64,000 bases of DNA. Origin: Leptidea sinapis (lineage: Eukaryota > Arthropoda > Insecta > Lepidoptera > Pieridae). The stretch lies in contig NC_066278.1 of the NCBI RefSeq assembly GCF_905404315.1, forward strand, positions 3,612,001 through 3,676,000, given 5' to 3'. Shown here in pieces: positions 55,208-64,000 of this stretch. How positions within the stretch are numbered: the stretch's first letter is position 1; each line of letters opens with the position of its first letter. The position numbers and the translations under genes are program-made. The notes beneath the pieces were generated by a model. The model did not search any database. It was given only the letters and a program-made list of their open reading frames with translations, and was not told the DNA's origin.

Positions 55208-55522
55208 TATTCCACCTTCGCACGACACGCCACAAGTTAGGATATCATCCTCACCATCTGGATGTGTGGCGGTCCTCCACAGTGCGGATTTCAAGGAGCT
55301 TTCTTCCACGTACTACAAAGCTGTGGAATGAGCTTCCTTGTGCGGTGTTTCCGGGACGATACGACATGGGTACCTTCAAAAAAAGCGCGTACACCTTCCT
55401 TAAAGGCCGGTAACGCTCCTGTGATTCCTCTGGTGTTGCAAGAGATTGTGGGCGGCGGTGATCACTTAACAACAGGTGACCCGTACGCTCGTTTGTCCTC
55501 CTATTCCATAAAAAAAAAATTA
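55208..55522 (+). mobile_element. LINE-A 3' end (reference copy)
   Basis: The frame reads FHLRTTRHKLGYHPHHLDVW, RSSTVRISRSFLPRTTKLWN, ELPCAVFPGRYDMGTFKKSA and YTFLKGR, then a stop. The 3' UTR GTGATCACTTAACAACAGGT GACCCGTACGCTC ends in TTCCATAAAAAAAAAA. It is a 5'-truncated copy, the best preserved of its family here. Confidence 0.85.
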
Positions 55523-55847
55523 ATGTAATATATCGCTAACCACCGAAAATAATATCTAGGAACCATACCAGTCAATATGATAATCGAGACTTTGACGTCA
55601 CAGAGCGTTTTAACCAATACCAATAGCAACAGTAAACGACTAAAAGTTATTTCATAATAACACTTAGAAAATTGTCCCACAATTGTGGTAAAAACGATTT
55701 AATTTAAAAACAAGCCTTAAATCTTTAAACACCACGGTACATTTATAACCTGCCAATAAATTTTCTCTTTCAATTATTTTCACACAAATAATCAATAGTA
55801 AGGGTTAGGTGTTATTTATTCCTAGTTTTAACACAGGAAGGTTTATA

Positions 55848-56185
55848 GGAAGACTGTTAGGTATCTGGGGGCACTGCAGAGTCCCGGCCAAGTCGAGCAA
55901 AAACCAATGCACGGCCGTACTATCTCGAAGCAGTTCAGGCCATTTTCGACCCCCTATAACTTCGTTGTGGGTTAAACTTTCAGTATCCTTAGTATATATA
56001 GTAAGCAAGCATTGTATAACCACAGTATATTTAAAATTTCATTCAATTTGAATAAGTAGTTTAAAAAATATAGCTAGTCAAAGTATCTTTATTTTGTCAC
56101 TCACTGACCGACTGATCGATCATCAAAAGTTTAAGGCACTTCTAGAAGACATAGAAGCTTCAAATTTAGAATCACAGTTAGAATT
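55848..56185 (+). repeat. Repeat D copy (modules 1 and 2)
   Basis: GTATCTGGGGGCACTGCAGA, GCACGGCCGTACTATCTCGA AGCAGTTCAGG, ACCCCCTATAACTTCGTTGT GG, then CGACTGATCGATCATCAAAA and GAAGACATAGAAGCTTCAAA. It is the longest continuous plus-strand copy. Confidence 0.6.
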
Positions 56186-56324
56186 TAGTGTGTTAATATA
56201 GGGAAAATCAACATATTTTGCAATTTCGTTCCAGTTATCTTACTCCAACAGCATATCAGCAACTCATATATTATATATGGGATTACAAAGTTATTTATGC
56301 AGTAGTTAGAAAAATTTATTGAAG

Positions 56325-56510
56325 TAGGCGTTACTTTGCGGAAATCCATAAATATACAAATGATTTGAGTTTTCTTTAGTGTTAATTCCGCCAATATTTG
56401 TCTTTAAACAATTCGACACGTGTTTCGCCTCTACACGAGGCATCCTCAGGACGTGTTGTCACGCCAAAATCTCGTAGCAGTCTCGTGCCAGATTTTGGCA
56501 AAACAAATCA
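56325..56510 (+). mobile_element. MITE-G copy
   Basis: GCGTTACTTTGCGGAAATCC, TTCCGCCAATATTTGTCTTT, GACACGTGTTTCGCCTCTAC ACGAGGCATCCTCAGGACGT GTTGTC. CGTGTAGAGGCG-type pairing gives it a small internal hairpin. Confidence 0.6.
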
Positions 56511-56559
56511 TTTGTATATGCAGTAGTTGGCACTTTCGAGAGTCACAAGTCTTGAAATG

Positions 56560-56810
56560 AAAAAGTTGGATTAACTACAAAAAGGAATGAGATGCCATCA
56601 AAAATATACTTGTAAAAGAAAGACTCGCAACTCATTTCTTCTACTGTACAAAGTTGTGAGATCTATGTCCAAGTCGGTCAATTTATTTAGTCCCTACTTG
56701 AGTTATAATGTAATTAGCTAACCTAGCAAAATCTTACAGTGACCACTTCAATATTGAAATTATTTTATATTTTAAATCAATAGATTGACTTGGCCATCGT
56801 ACTAAACAAT
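56560..56810 (-). repeat. Repeat D, left arm of inverted pair
   Basis: The plus strand shows the inverted order: GATGCCATCAAAAATATACT, GACTCGCAACTCATTTCTTC, GTCGGTCAATTTATTTAGTC C and CTTACAGTGACCACTTCAAT ATTG. It faces the copy at 56880-57190. Confidence 0.6.
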
Positions 56811-56879
56811 CTTATTTAGTATAATAATGTATTATTTATAAGATACATTGTATTTTAAAAAAAATAAAAAATAAAAAGA

Positions 56880-57190
56880 TACACTGTTTTCAAGCCAAGT
56901 GATATTGATCATTTCCAAGTTAATCTATTTATTTAAAACATGAAAGATTTTTAATATTGATATGGTAACTATAAGATGTTGTTAAGTTAGATAACTATGT
57001 TATAACTTCTATATTTATGTTTACGTTATTCTTCTATATTTAGAAGGACCCTTACGTAAGACTAAATAAATTAACCGACTTGGTAATACATGGATCTCAC
57101 AATTTTTTACGGTAGAGGAACTAGGTTGCTATACTTGTTTTTTATAAGTTATCTTTTTGATGGCATTACCTATTAGATCTCTCTCGAGTG
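56880..57190 (+). repeat. Repeat D, right arm of inverted pair
   Basis: CCAAGTGATATTGATCATTT, TTGATATGGTAACTATAAGA TGTTG, AATTAACCGACTTGGTAATA CATGG and CTTTTTGATGGCATTACC. A short tandem insertion (CTTCTATATTTATG...TTCTTCTATATTTAG) lies at about 57010-57045. Confidence 0.6.
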
Positions 57191-57282
57191 AGACGGATAG
57201 TATATAGGTTCTGTGTGTACAATAATTATGTATTTTAAAATATGTCCTTAAAATCGTCAGTTTCGATATCAGTTTTAAAATT

Positions 57283-58505
57283 TTTTTTTAAATAAGAGGC
57301 GGCAAACGGACAAGAGGCTCACGTGATGGGGAGAGGTGAGGCAACCACCCATGGATATCCGCAACAAAAGGTGTCAAGAAATGCGTTACCGGCCTTTAAG
57401 GTGGGAGTATGTTCTTTTCTTGAAGGTCCCTAAGTCGTATCGGTTCGGGAAAACAGAAGCCGGTAATTGATTCCACAAAATAGTTGTGCAAGGCAAGAAG
57501 TTTCTTGCAAAATGCGCGGTCGTGGAATGCCAGACACAACGTGATGCGGGTGGTATTTTGCAAATTTCACGTAATGTGCGGCGGTGGAATTCGGCTGTGG
57601 GAAATCAACCTGAGTATCTCCTCTAAGCTCTCCCTGTGATAAATACAGTAGAAGCTGCAGAGAGAACCCACATCTCTACGCAACCCCAAATAATCAAGCC
57701 AATCGGGAATGACTTGATCGAGGATGATTCAAGCGGCTCTTTGTTGTATGGGGTCAAATGGAAGAAGCTGGTACTGGGGAGCTCCTGCCCAGTGGTTAGA
57801 CCAGTACTACATGTGAGGCGGAAATAGCGCCTTTTAAGGTTGCAGGCGGTGGCTTATAGTGAAGTACTGTCTCGCCTTACTGACTGCAACAAGCTTTCTA
57901 GAGGCCAGTTTGGCCTTATCTTCCAAGTGATGATGGAAATAAACGTCGCTCGATATATCGACGCCAAGCATGCCGATACAGGCTATGACAGTTAGAGGAG
58001 TGATCTCTAATCAAGCACTTACGATAAAGGGAGACTTTTTAAGGCGGTAAATGCACTAACTTGTGTCATCTTGGGGTTGAATTGGTCTTAATTTTATTCG
58101 CCCCATTCTGAGACTATGCAAACCATAGTCATGATTTCGATCAATCGTCGACGCTATCCTGGGACGTGTTGGCACGATCGGTGTTCCCTGTGCTGTCTTC
58201 TGCATAGCAATGCATACAAGCAGTATTTGCAGCATATCATTGATATGCAGAAGAAAAAGTATAGGGGATAGCACGCAGCCTTGTGGGACACCAGCGTTTA
58301 TAGCTTTTAAGTCGAAGCATGCACTGTTGATAACAATCTTGTTGCTCTGATCGGCCAAAAAGCTAGTTACCCACTTGCACAACCTCTCAGGAAGCCCATA
58401 AAATAGCAGTTTCACTATAAGCGATTTATAGCACACCCGATCGAAGGCCTTCGCTATGTTTAAAGTCACCGTCAACGCCTCTCCCTTGGACTCAATGATA
58501 ATCAC
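57283..58505 (-). mobile_element. LINE-A-related ORF2 relic, RT motif A to 3' end (1.2 kb)
   Basis: Minus strand from 58470: LNIAKAFDRVCYKSLIVKLL (motif A, with N where D is expected before IAKAFD), LPERLCKWVTSFLADQSNKI, and INAGVPQGCVLSPILFLLHI NDML (motif B). After a frameshift comes CYAEDSTG, where YADD is expected. Further down there are degenerate tether and C-terminal blocks, YHPHHVV, LxxLFCGINYRLLFSR, and a basic tail. It ends at the TTTAAAAAAAAA tail near 57283. Its 3' UTR (CACGTGAGCCTCTTGTCCGT TTGCC) differs from LINE-A, so it is a sister family. It is the longest LINE remnant in the window and cannot be active. Confidence 0.8.
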
Positions 58506-59027
58506 TTTAAAAACATTTTAAATTTAAATAACGTGCTAATGCACAAAACAATTAAATTGTACATAAACGTTATTTATATGAACACTGTAAGTAGTAAAAT
58601 ATGTAAAATCCTCATGTAAAAGTAAAGCCTGTGAGACAATACAATACGACACCAGACGCGGTTAGGGAAGTGCGTGACCGGGCTTACAACTCGTGGCGGA
58701 CGCCAGGGCTGTGCAACCTGTTACCCATTATGTCGATTCTTTCACTTAAGTAGACTTCCGCTACTCGGAGTGTTCGACTGAGATGAAGATAACATTGACA
58801 CTCTAATCTTCATGAAAAGAAAGCTATTTCATGTTCAGTCTCAAGCTTAAAAAATATATGGTAAATTCAGGAATTTTTTCCAGCCATTATCGGTTCTGCC
58901 TAGAATTATAAATCATAAATACATATATAATAAATAAAAGTAAAGAGTTTGTTTGGAGTTTAACGATTAAAGCTTTTTACTAGATGCTTAGGATGATGAT
59001 GATGGTTGACATGCTGTAACCAAAATT
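58506..59027. other. unassigned
   Basis: A patch at 58640-58740 is GC-richer (GACGCGGTTAGGGAAGTGCG). No frame or repeat recognised. Confidence 0.35.
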
Positions 59028-59165
59028 TATGAACGATATGAGACTCGAACCCGTGACCTCTCAGATTCTGTCCGAGCGCTCTTCTAAGTCAACCGTTCGC
59101 GTGACGTATGGTTCGTAAATCTTGGTATAACTTGTTCAACTCTCAGGTTCATCTTATCCATAAAG
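59028..59165 (-). mobile_element. SINE-C copy
   Basis: B box GGTTCGAGTCT on the minus strand (59051-59041). The A box is degraded (TTGACTTAGAAG). It is followed by the upstream arm (CCTGAGAGTTGAACAAGTTA). It sits head-to-head with the plus-strand arm at 59185. Confidence 0.6.
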
Positions 59166-59184
59166 CATCTTCTTTATAACTTAA

Positions 59185-59600
59185 AAATAGCAAATTGTTT
59201 AGATTTGAAAGTGCGACAACTTTGATTGATTTGAGCAGGTTATCTAAAAGTTATATTTAAAAGAATTGTTAAAAAACGTTTGTGTGGGAAAGGTTATTAT
59301 AGCATAAACGATTTTCTTAATGACACCACGGACTGGGAACAAAGCGAACACCCTCAGTCTCATTAATTATAAATGTTTATTGTGCGATATCACATTGTAA
59401 TCCATATTTTATATTAAAAAAAGCCCGCTGAGTTTCTTGCGCCCATTCTTCTCAGGTCTGAGGTAGTCTCTTTTGAATGGGTTGTAGTTTTTGACGTTCA
59501 ATAAGTGATTTTAAATCCTATTTTGAATAAAAATATTTGAATTTGAATTTGAATATCAACTGTAAAGTAGATCCTGTAGATGGAGCCTACGGACACCACC
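59185..59600 (+). mobile_element. SINE-C upstream arm split by LINE-B
   Basis: AAATTGTTTAGATTTGAAAG and GATTGATTTGAGCAGGTTAT lie left of the LINE-B insert. ATCAACTGTAAAGTAGATCC TGTAGATGGAGCC lies right of it. The uninterrupted order is seen (inverted) at 63800-63920. Confidence 0.65.
59251..59555 (+). mobile_element. LINE-B 3' end nested in SINE-C
   Basis: The frame IFKRIVKKRLCGKGYYSIND, FLNDTTDWEQSEHPQSH is in one frame with six A's. The 3' UTR has AGCCCGCTGAGTTTCTTGCG and the end is (GAATTT)n. It is 5'-truncated and splits the SINE-C arm. Target duplication is short or absent (perhaps ATC). Confidence 0.8.
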
Positions 59601-59639
59601 ATTACACACATTGTGAGAAGGCAGCTATAGATCGTAACA

Positions 59640-59780
59640 AGGGCTTTAAAATATTCGCACGAGAGTTGTCGATTGGTCAGAGCCAATTGACGATAATGAA
59701 AAAACGGGTTGTTTCATCTGAACGTGAACGGGCGCTACTTGTGGTGCCTGAATGATCTTGTTACCGGAAGGTCTGCTCAT
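59640..59780 (+). repeat. Module shared with 15990-16060
   Basis: GGGCGCTACTTGTGGTGCCT GAATGATCTTGTTACCGG parallels GGCGCTCTTTGTTGTGGCAG GAAGATCTTGTTATC. Unknown repeat class. Confidence 0.3.
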
Positions 59781-60024
59781 GTTTTTATTTATTTATTTTA
59801 TTTAACTATCTTAAAATTAAAGTTATTATATATTTTATTTAATAAAATGCTCACATAATGCCCTTATTTATTTACGGTATGTGTGGATTGATGCAACTAC
59901 TGTACTTCTACTTTTTTTTGACTTGCTCGTGTAAGCCTTTTAGTTTTTGGCGTTTGAGTATTTTTGTTGCGTCACTTTGCATATAATTGAAATTGCAGTA
60001 AAAGTAAGGCCAAGATTGCCGAAA

Positions 60025-60110
60025 CAGATCGAATGAGGGCACCGCAGGAGTAATTGTCATGGAGGTCTTTGTCCAGCAGTGGACGTCTTCCCCCTGAAAT
60101 GATGATTTTG
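60025..60110 (+). mobile_element. RTE-like LINE 3' scrap
   Basis: ATGGAGGTCTTTGTCCAGCA GTGGACGTC encodes MEVFVQQWTS, the standard C-terminal end of the group. It is followed by GAAATGATGATTTTGATGAC, the usual (ATG)n-like tail. Confidence 0.6.
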
Positions 60111-60554
60111 ATGACGAAACCCCTATTAGTAGTAATATAAGATAATTGAAATATTCTTTACAATAATAATAATAATTTACTTTAATAACTCTGATGAATT
60201 TTGCTTTAACTGATCGCGCTGCCATAGTAGACTCGAGTGTACTTAACCCAAACGAGCGTGACAGCTCAATCTCATTCAATAGCTATGAAACAAAGTGCTC
60301 AGCGCTTAAAGAAGTTTTCAGTTCAAAAATAATAAAACTTGTGTATCGAACTGGCGACACATCACTTTGGCGTCGGGTATGACGAGTCCGGCGTCTGTCG
60401 AACTTTAAAAGTGCATTGTACACTCTTGGTAAACACACGTCATACTAGAGCATTAGCATACTGGTGGAGTTGGTTTATGTACGTAGATGTTGGTTATGAG
60501 ACGTGTCTCGGCTTTGTAACATTAACTAGAGTATTGAACGATGAGGAGACGACA
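60111..60554. other. unassigned
   Basis: Two overlapping short frames (60194-60382 and 60339-60566) have no known motif. Confidence 0.3.
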
Positions 60555-60868
60555 TTTTTTTTATGAAACTAAGGGACGTGTCAAGCAGGACGTTCAGTTG
60601 ATGGTAATTGATGCGCCCTGCCCTTTACAATGGCCGTGCCGCTCAGGATTCTTGAAAAACCCCAACAATTCTGTGTGGCACTACAACTGCGCTCATCACC
60701 TTGATACATTAGATGTTAAGTCTCATTTGCCCAATAATTTCACTAGCGACGGCGCCCTTCAGACCGAAACACAATAATGCTTACACATTACTGCTTCACG
60801 GCAGAAATAGGCGCCGTTGTGGTACCCATAATCTAGCCGGCATCCTGTGTAAAGGTGCCTCCCACTGG
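60555..60868 (-). mobile_element. SINE-A copy 15 (full length)
   Basis: T-run with ATGAAACTAAGGGACGTGTC to AAGGTGCCTCCCACTGG. Hairpin arms are partly intact (CGTGCCGCTCAGGATT against AATTCTGTGTGGCACT). Confidence 0.85.
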
Positions 60869-60977
60869 TAAATTTCGTGAGAAACACAGGTGGAAGAACC
60901 AGTTTGCCACGTTGAGAGAAAAGGTGAAATTGTTTATTATTCACTAACTACTAGTTGCCCATTGCACTCGTAACTAA

Positions 60978-61115
60978 CCCCCTTATTCATAATAGTCTGC
61001 TAACTTAAAGAACTTGCTAATTCGCACTCTGTCTTCTTCTATTGGCCTAAGTCAGAATGAAAAAAAAACACTCCTTAGCGGCTGTTTAAAGTTAGCGGAC
61101 CATTATGACTAAGGG
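60978..61115 (-). mobile_element. MITE-H copy 2 with TAA target duplication
   Basis: CCCCCTTATTCATAATAGTC TGCTAACTT at the left and AAAGTTAGCGGACCATTATG ACTAAGGG at the right, with TAA at 60975-60977 and 61116-61118. The inverse complement aligns with 38431-38566 over its whole length. Confidence 0.85.
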
Positions 61116-61804
61116 TAAATGTTTTGTCTCAATAAAATGTTTAATATGGGAATAATCATTAACAGAGAGAGAGTTGTCATACTGAAACATACAGGGCAAG
61201 CCTGTCAGCCATTAAATTGACATAGCGACATCCGATTCTGCACGGACGCACGCCAAGAATGTGAAGATATTAGTAGGATATTTAAATGACCATAGTTAGT
61301 TAATCCAACAGTAACACAATCGACTATCTACATTGTTCGCTGGCTCTCCTCGGCAGGTACTAACCAAACCAATTACTGCTCATGTACTGTAGTCTGTTTT
61401 GTTTCGTTTTGAAGAACAATCGGACGTTACACCAGAAAAACAATCCAATCCACAATCATGTCAAAATTGAGTTAAGACCGCAAAACTGGTCACGTGATTC
61501 ATACTAACGGCCTGACAAAAAACGGCAGCCCTGCTGTCACTTTTTAAATTATGACCCTGTAGCCCAACCCACATGTATGGAAAACACTAATATTTATTAA
61601 AATTTAAACACCAATTCCTTAAAATGTGATGTTTGTGGCTTGGAACGTTTTTCAGGAACTACGTCCAATCGTAAGTCTCAACTTGACGAACGCAATGTAA
61701 CTTGATTACTGGGATGAGTTCGGAGTCATGACAGGGCAGGGGGTGCGGTGATGATGAAATGTAACCTTTGCCCTAACCTCCTGTCAGAGGCTCCCAATGT
61801 TTCA
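61116..61804. other. unassigned
   Basis: No gene or repeat recognised. 61680-61800 is somewhat GC-richer. Confidence 0.35.
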
Positions 61805-62110
61805 CACAATGAGTACATACTCAAGCACTAAGTGCATTAGAGTTTTGATGATCGGTCCGTCAGTCAGTCAGTGATTGACAATATTAAGAAAGTTTGACTA
61901 GTTATAATTTTGAAACCTTAGTAGAGTTCAAATTGAATGAAATTTGAAATATACCTTGTTTTATAAAATGCCTGCTTGGTTGCTGAAAATTCAGGCTTCT
62001 AGTTTTATTCACAACGAAGTTATAGGGTCATAAATGGGCTGAACTGCTTCCAGAAAAGGATTGACTTGTATTTGTTCGACTTGGCGGGGGCACTGCTGTA
62101 CCCCCAGATT
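61805..62110 (-). repeat. Repeat D copy
   Basis: The plus strand reads AAGTGCATTAGAGTTTTGAT GATCGGTCCG, then CACAACGAAGTTATAGGG and GGGCTGAACTGCTTCCAGAA, and CGACTTGGCGGGGGCACTGC TGTACCCCCAG. This is modules 2 and 1 inverted, the same order as in 55848-56185. Confidence 0.6.
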
Positions 62111-62799
62111 ACCATAAATTCCTAATGCAAAACAATAAGTCAACCAAATGGTGTGAACGAGCGGGGTAATAAATGCTCAATAGTTAGGTAATGATAAAAA
62201 CATATCTTTATTGGTCAGGTAATAACATTAACCTAACTCACCTTAACCTAATCACAACCTAACCTTAATCACAACATATCGTAAGCGATCGCTTCTGGCT
62301 TCTGTGTGTTTGTGGATCATTTGTGGGTCAAGTCGGAGTACTGCTCAGAGCCTACAACCTAATACCGTCTCCAGAAAGATTAATACTTAGTGTAATACAA
62401 CATATGCTGGTATTTATTCGTAGTTCCAACAAAAGCTCTAATATCATAGATACACGTGTTTATACACTGTATTTTACTCCTTTAACACATAATAAACATT
62501 TGAGATAACTAGTTTTTACTGCGTGGTCTGAATATAATTCCCTTACAAAGGATTTGAAACAATGAGAGTATTTTGTTTTCGTAGCGCGCGCCTCATTTGC
62601 TTTTGGTAAAAGAAGTTGCATTTACATGCGGCGCCCGCGCCGACCTCTCACCATTCTACGAAATTAAACAAAGGGCTGTTTAGCGTTGTCATTGGCATTG
62701 GGGACTCGGAAGATTAAAGTGAATAACAGACATAAACTTATAATGCCTACTACTCAGCTAAGTCGAGTTAGTAAGTCTTTTGTGGGGCGATGTATACGC
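62111..62799. other. unassigned; CpG-containing patch 62580-62660
   Basis: A run of CCTAACCTTA-like words near 62230-62275 and a patch with GCGGCGCCCGCGCCGACC at 62625-62645. No frame or repeat copy. Confidence 0.35.
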
Positions 62800-63105
62800 T
62801 TTTACACCCAGAAAGTTCAAAACAAAAGTATTACGTGATTCAAAATAATTGTTAAAAAACGTTTGTGTGGTAAAGGTTACTATAACATAAATGACTTTCC
62901 TAATGATACCACAGATTGGGAATGGAGCGACCGCCCTCAGGCTATTGAATAATAAGTTTAATTGCACGATATTACTTAGTAATAATATTTTTTTGATGAA
63001 AATAAAAGCCCGCTGACTTTGTTGATTCTTCTCAGGTCTGAGGCATTCGTTTTGGAATAGGTGATAGTTTTTGACTTTCAATAAGTGATGTCATTTTATT
63101 TTAAA
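62800..63105 (+). mobile_element. LINE-B 3' end
   Basis: The frame QKVQNKSIT-stop-FKIIV, then KKRLCGKGYYNINDFPNDTT and DWEWSDRPQAIE, then a stop at about 62948. The 3' UTR has AGCCCGCTGACTTTGTTG and GTCTGAGGCATTCG. The final (GAATTT)n is lost. Confidence 0.8.
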
Positions 63106-63423
63106 AATAACAATTCATCCGTCTGATGAAGTTATAAATTCGTTATCTGAAGTAGTGAAAATCTTAGAAAATGATTCTCTTTCTCCTCCTGAATTTTCTT
63201 CCACGTTCATTCGTTATATGTAGACTAAACATTTAATTCTTATTGCTCTCCTTTAGGAACTCATTAAAATTTCGGAATAAAAAGAGCCCTTACGTCAGTA
63301 TGGCTCCCGGCTCCGTGCCTCAGACAACGTGTGTGGCGACACGCCATCAATGTCATTTGGCTAGGTACTACCTAACTATGAAATGAGGTTTATTGCTTTT
63401 GCTTTTTATTATATTATAGCTTG
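63106..63423. other. unassigned
   Basis: 63280-63365 (ATGGCTCCCGGCTCCGTGCC, GTGTGTGGCGACACGCC) is GC-richer and unassigned. Confidence 0.35.
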
Positions 63424-63573
63424 AGTGTTTCCATGGATATCATTAAAAAAATCCATACACTTTCCGAAAAGGCCCGCAACGCTCCTGGGGTTCCTCTGGA
63501 GTTACAAGAGATGTGCGGCCGGCGGTGATCACTCATCACTAGGTCACTGGAATGCTCGTTCTCCATAAACAAA
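63424..63573 (+). mobile_element. LINE-A 3' end scrap
   Basis: GTGTTTCCATGGATATCA, then GAAAAGGCCCGCAACGCTCC, GGGGTTCCTCTGGAGTTACA AGAG, GGCGGTGATCACTCATCA and ATGCTCGTTCTCCATAAAC. It follows the LINE-A 3' UTR order with an internal deletion. Confidence 0.65.
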
Positions 63574-63681
63574 TCTGATTCCACGGCATTCTGTGAGCAA
63601 CCAAAGCGGTTTTTACCAAGCCTGAATATAATTAGAAGTTAAGTTTATTTATTTATACAAATTAAATTTGTTACCTATATT

Positions 63682-63950
63682 TATGAACGTCGCGGGAAAC
63701 GAACCCGCGACCTCTCGCGTTCCGTCCGAGCGCTCTTTCCAACTGAGACAACCGTTCGAGTACGCATGGATCGTAAATTCTAGTATATCTTGTTCAACCC
63801 TCAGGTTACGGCTTCATCTACAGGACCTAATTTACAGTTGATAACCTGATCAATCCCAATAATTGCATACTGGGAAATTGACTTGAGATGTCACTCATTG
63901 AAATCTAAACAATTTGTAATTTTAATATAATAAATTGTTTAGATTTATTT
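63682..63950 (-). mobile_element. SINE-C copy (fullest)
   Basis: The minus strand has A box TGTCTCAGTTGG (63750-63739) and B box GGTTCGTTTCC (63704-63694). The anticodon-arm region GCGCTCGGACGGAACGCGAG is less decayed than elsewhere. The upstream arm runs to 63915 (GACATCTCAAGTCAATTTCC, GGATTGATCAGGTTATCAAC). It ends in a 15-bp inverted repeat AAATCTAAACAATTT / AAATTGTTTAGATTT (63901-63949), as at the 59185 start. Confidence 0.7.
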
Positions 63951-64000
63951 ATTCAGGCAATCCAAACAGTTTACATCAATTTCTAACTTAAATATTTAAA

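Overview
The window looks like AT-rich, gene-poor insect nuclear DNA, most probably lepidopteran and perhaps a butterfly. This rests on the repeat landscape, not on any host gene. It carries many copies of poly(A)-tailed and tRNA-derived SINE-like repeats, 3' ends of several non-LTR retrotransposon (LINE) families, the 'CTAGCTGACCCGGCAAACGTTG' class of dispersed repeat, and small inverted-repeat DNA elements. I recognise these from memory of lepidopteran genomes. I found no convincing host protein-coding gene, rRNA, functional tRNA gene or CRISPR array. Nearly all longer open frames lie in decayed transposons or inside satellite DNA. Family labels (SINE-A, LINE-A, MITE-G and so on) are local names used only here.

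Layout. 0-12 kb: an internally deleted RTE-like LINE, a divergent MITE with long terminal inverted repeats (MITE-E), SINE-A copies, a LINE-B relic with a reverse transcriptase motif, and long stretches with nothing identifiable. 12-30 kb: dense LINE and SINE fragments, including rearranged LINE-A pieces, an I/R1-group LINE C-terminus with a zinc knuckle, tRNA-derived SINE-B and SINE-C, and several RTE tails. 30-41 kb: a LINE C-terminal frame, a 50-bp minisatellite, nested SINE-in-repeat insertions, a LINE-A copy carrying a 27-bp snap-back hairpin, and a TAA-flanked MITE. 41.3-43.3 kb: a nearly identical 1,004-bp tandem duplication. 43.4-44.1 kb: a MITE carrying a second MITE inserted at a TTA target. 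44.65-50.89 kb: a satellite array of about 40 units with a 167-bp period and internal block duplications. 50.9-51.5 kb: a GC-richer unassigned block at the satellite edge. 51.5-64 kb: further SINEs, a mariner-like element with about 250-bp inverted repeats and TA target duplication, a 1.2-kb LINE-A-related relic, and nested SINE-C/LINE-B insertions.

The elements relate to each other as a parasite community, not as an operon. SINE-A shares the last roughly 70 bp of its 3' end with LINE-A, which suggests LINE-A machinery mobilised it. LINE-B, SINE-B and a MITE each interrupt older elements, so relative insertion order can be read. The lack of genes together with a satellite array and recent tandem duplication fits heterochromatin, a sex-limited chromosome or a very large intron or intergenic region. 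The sequence alone cannot decide between these.
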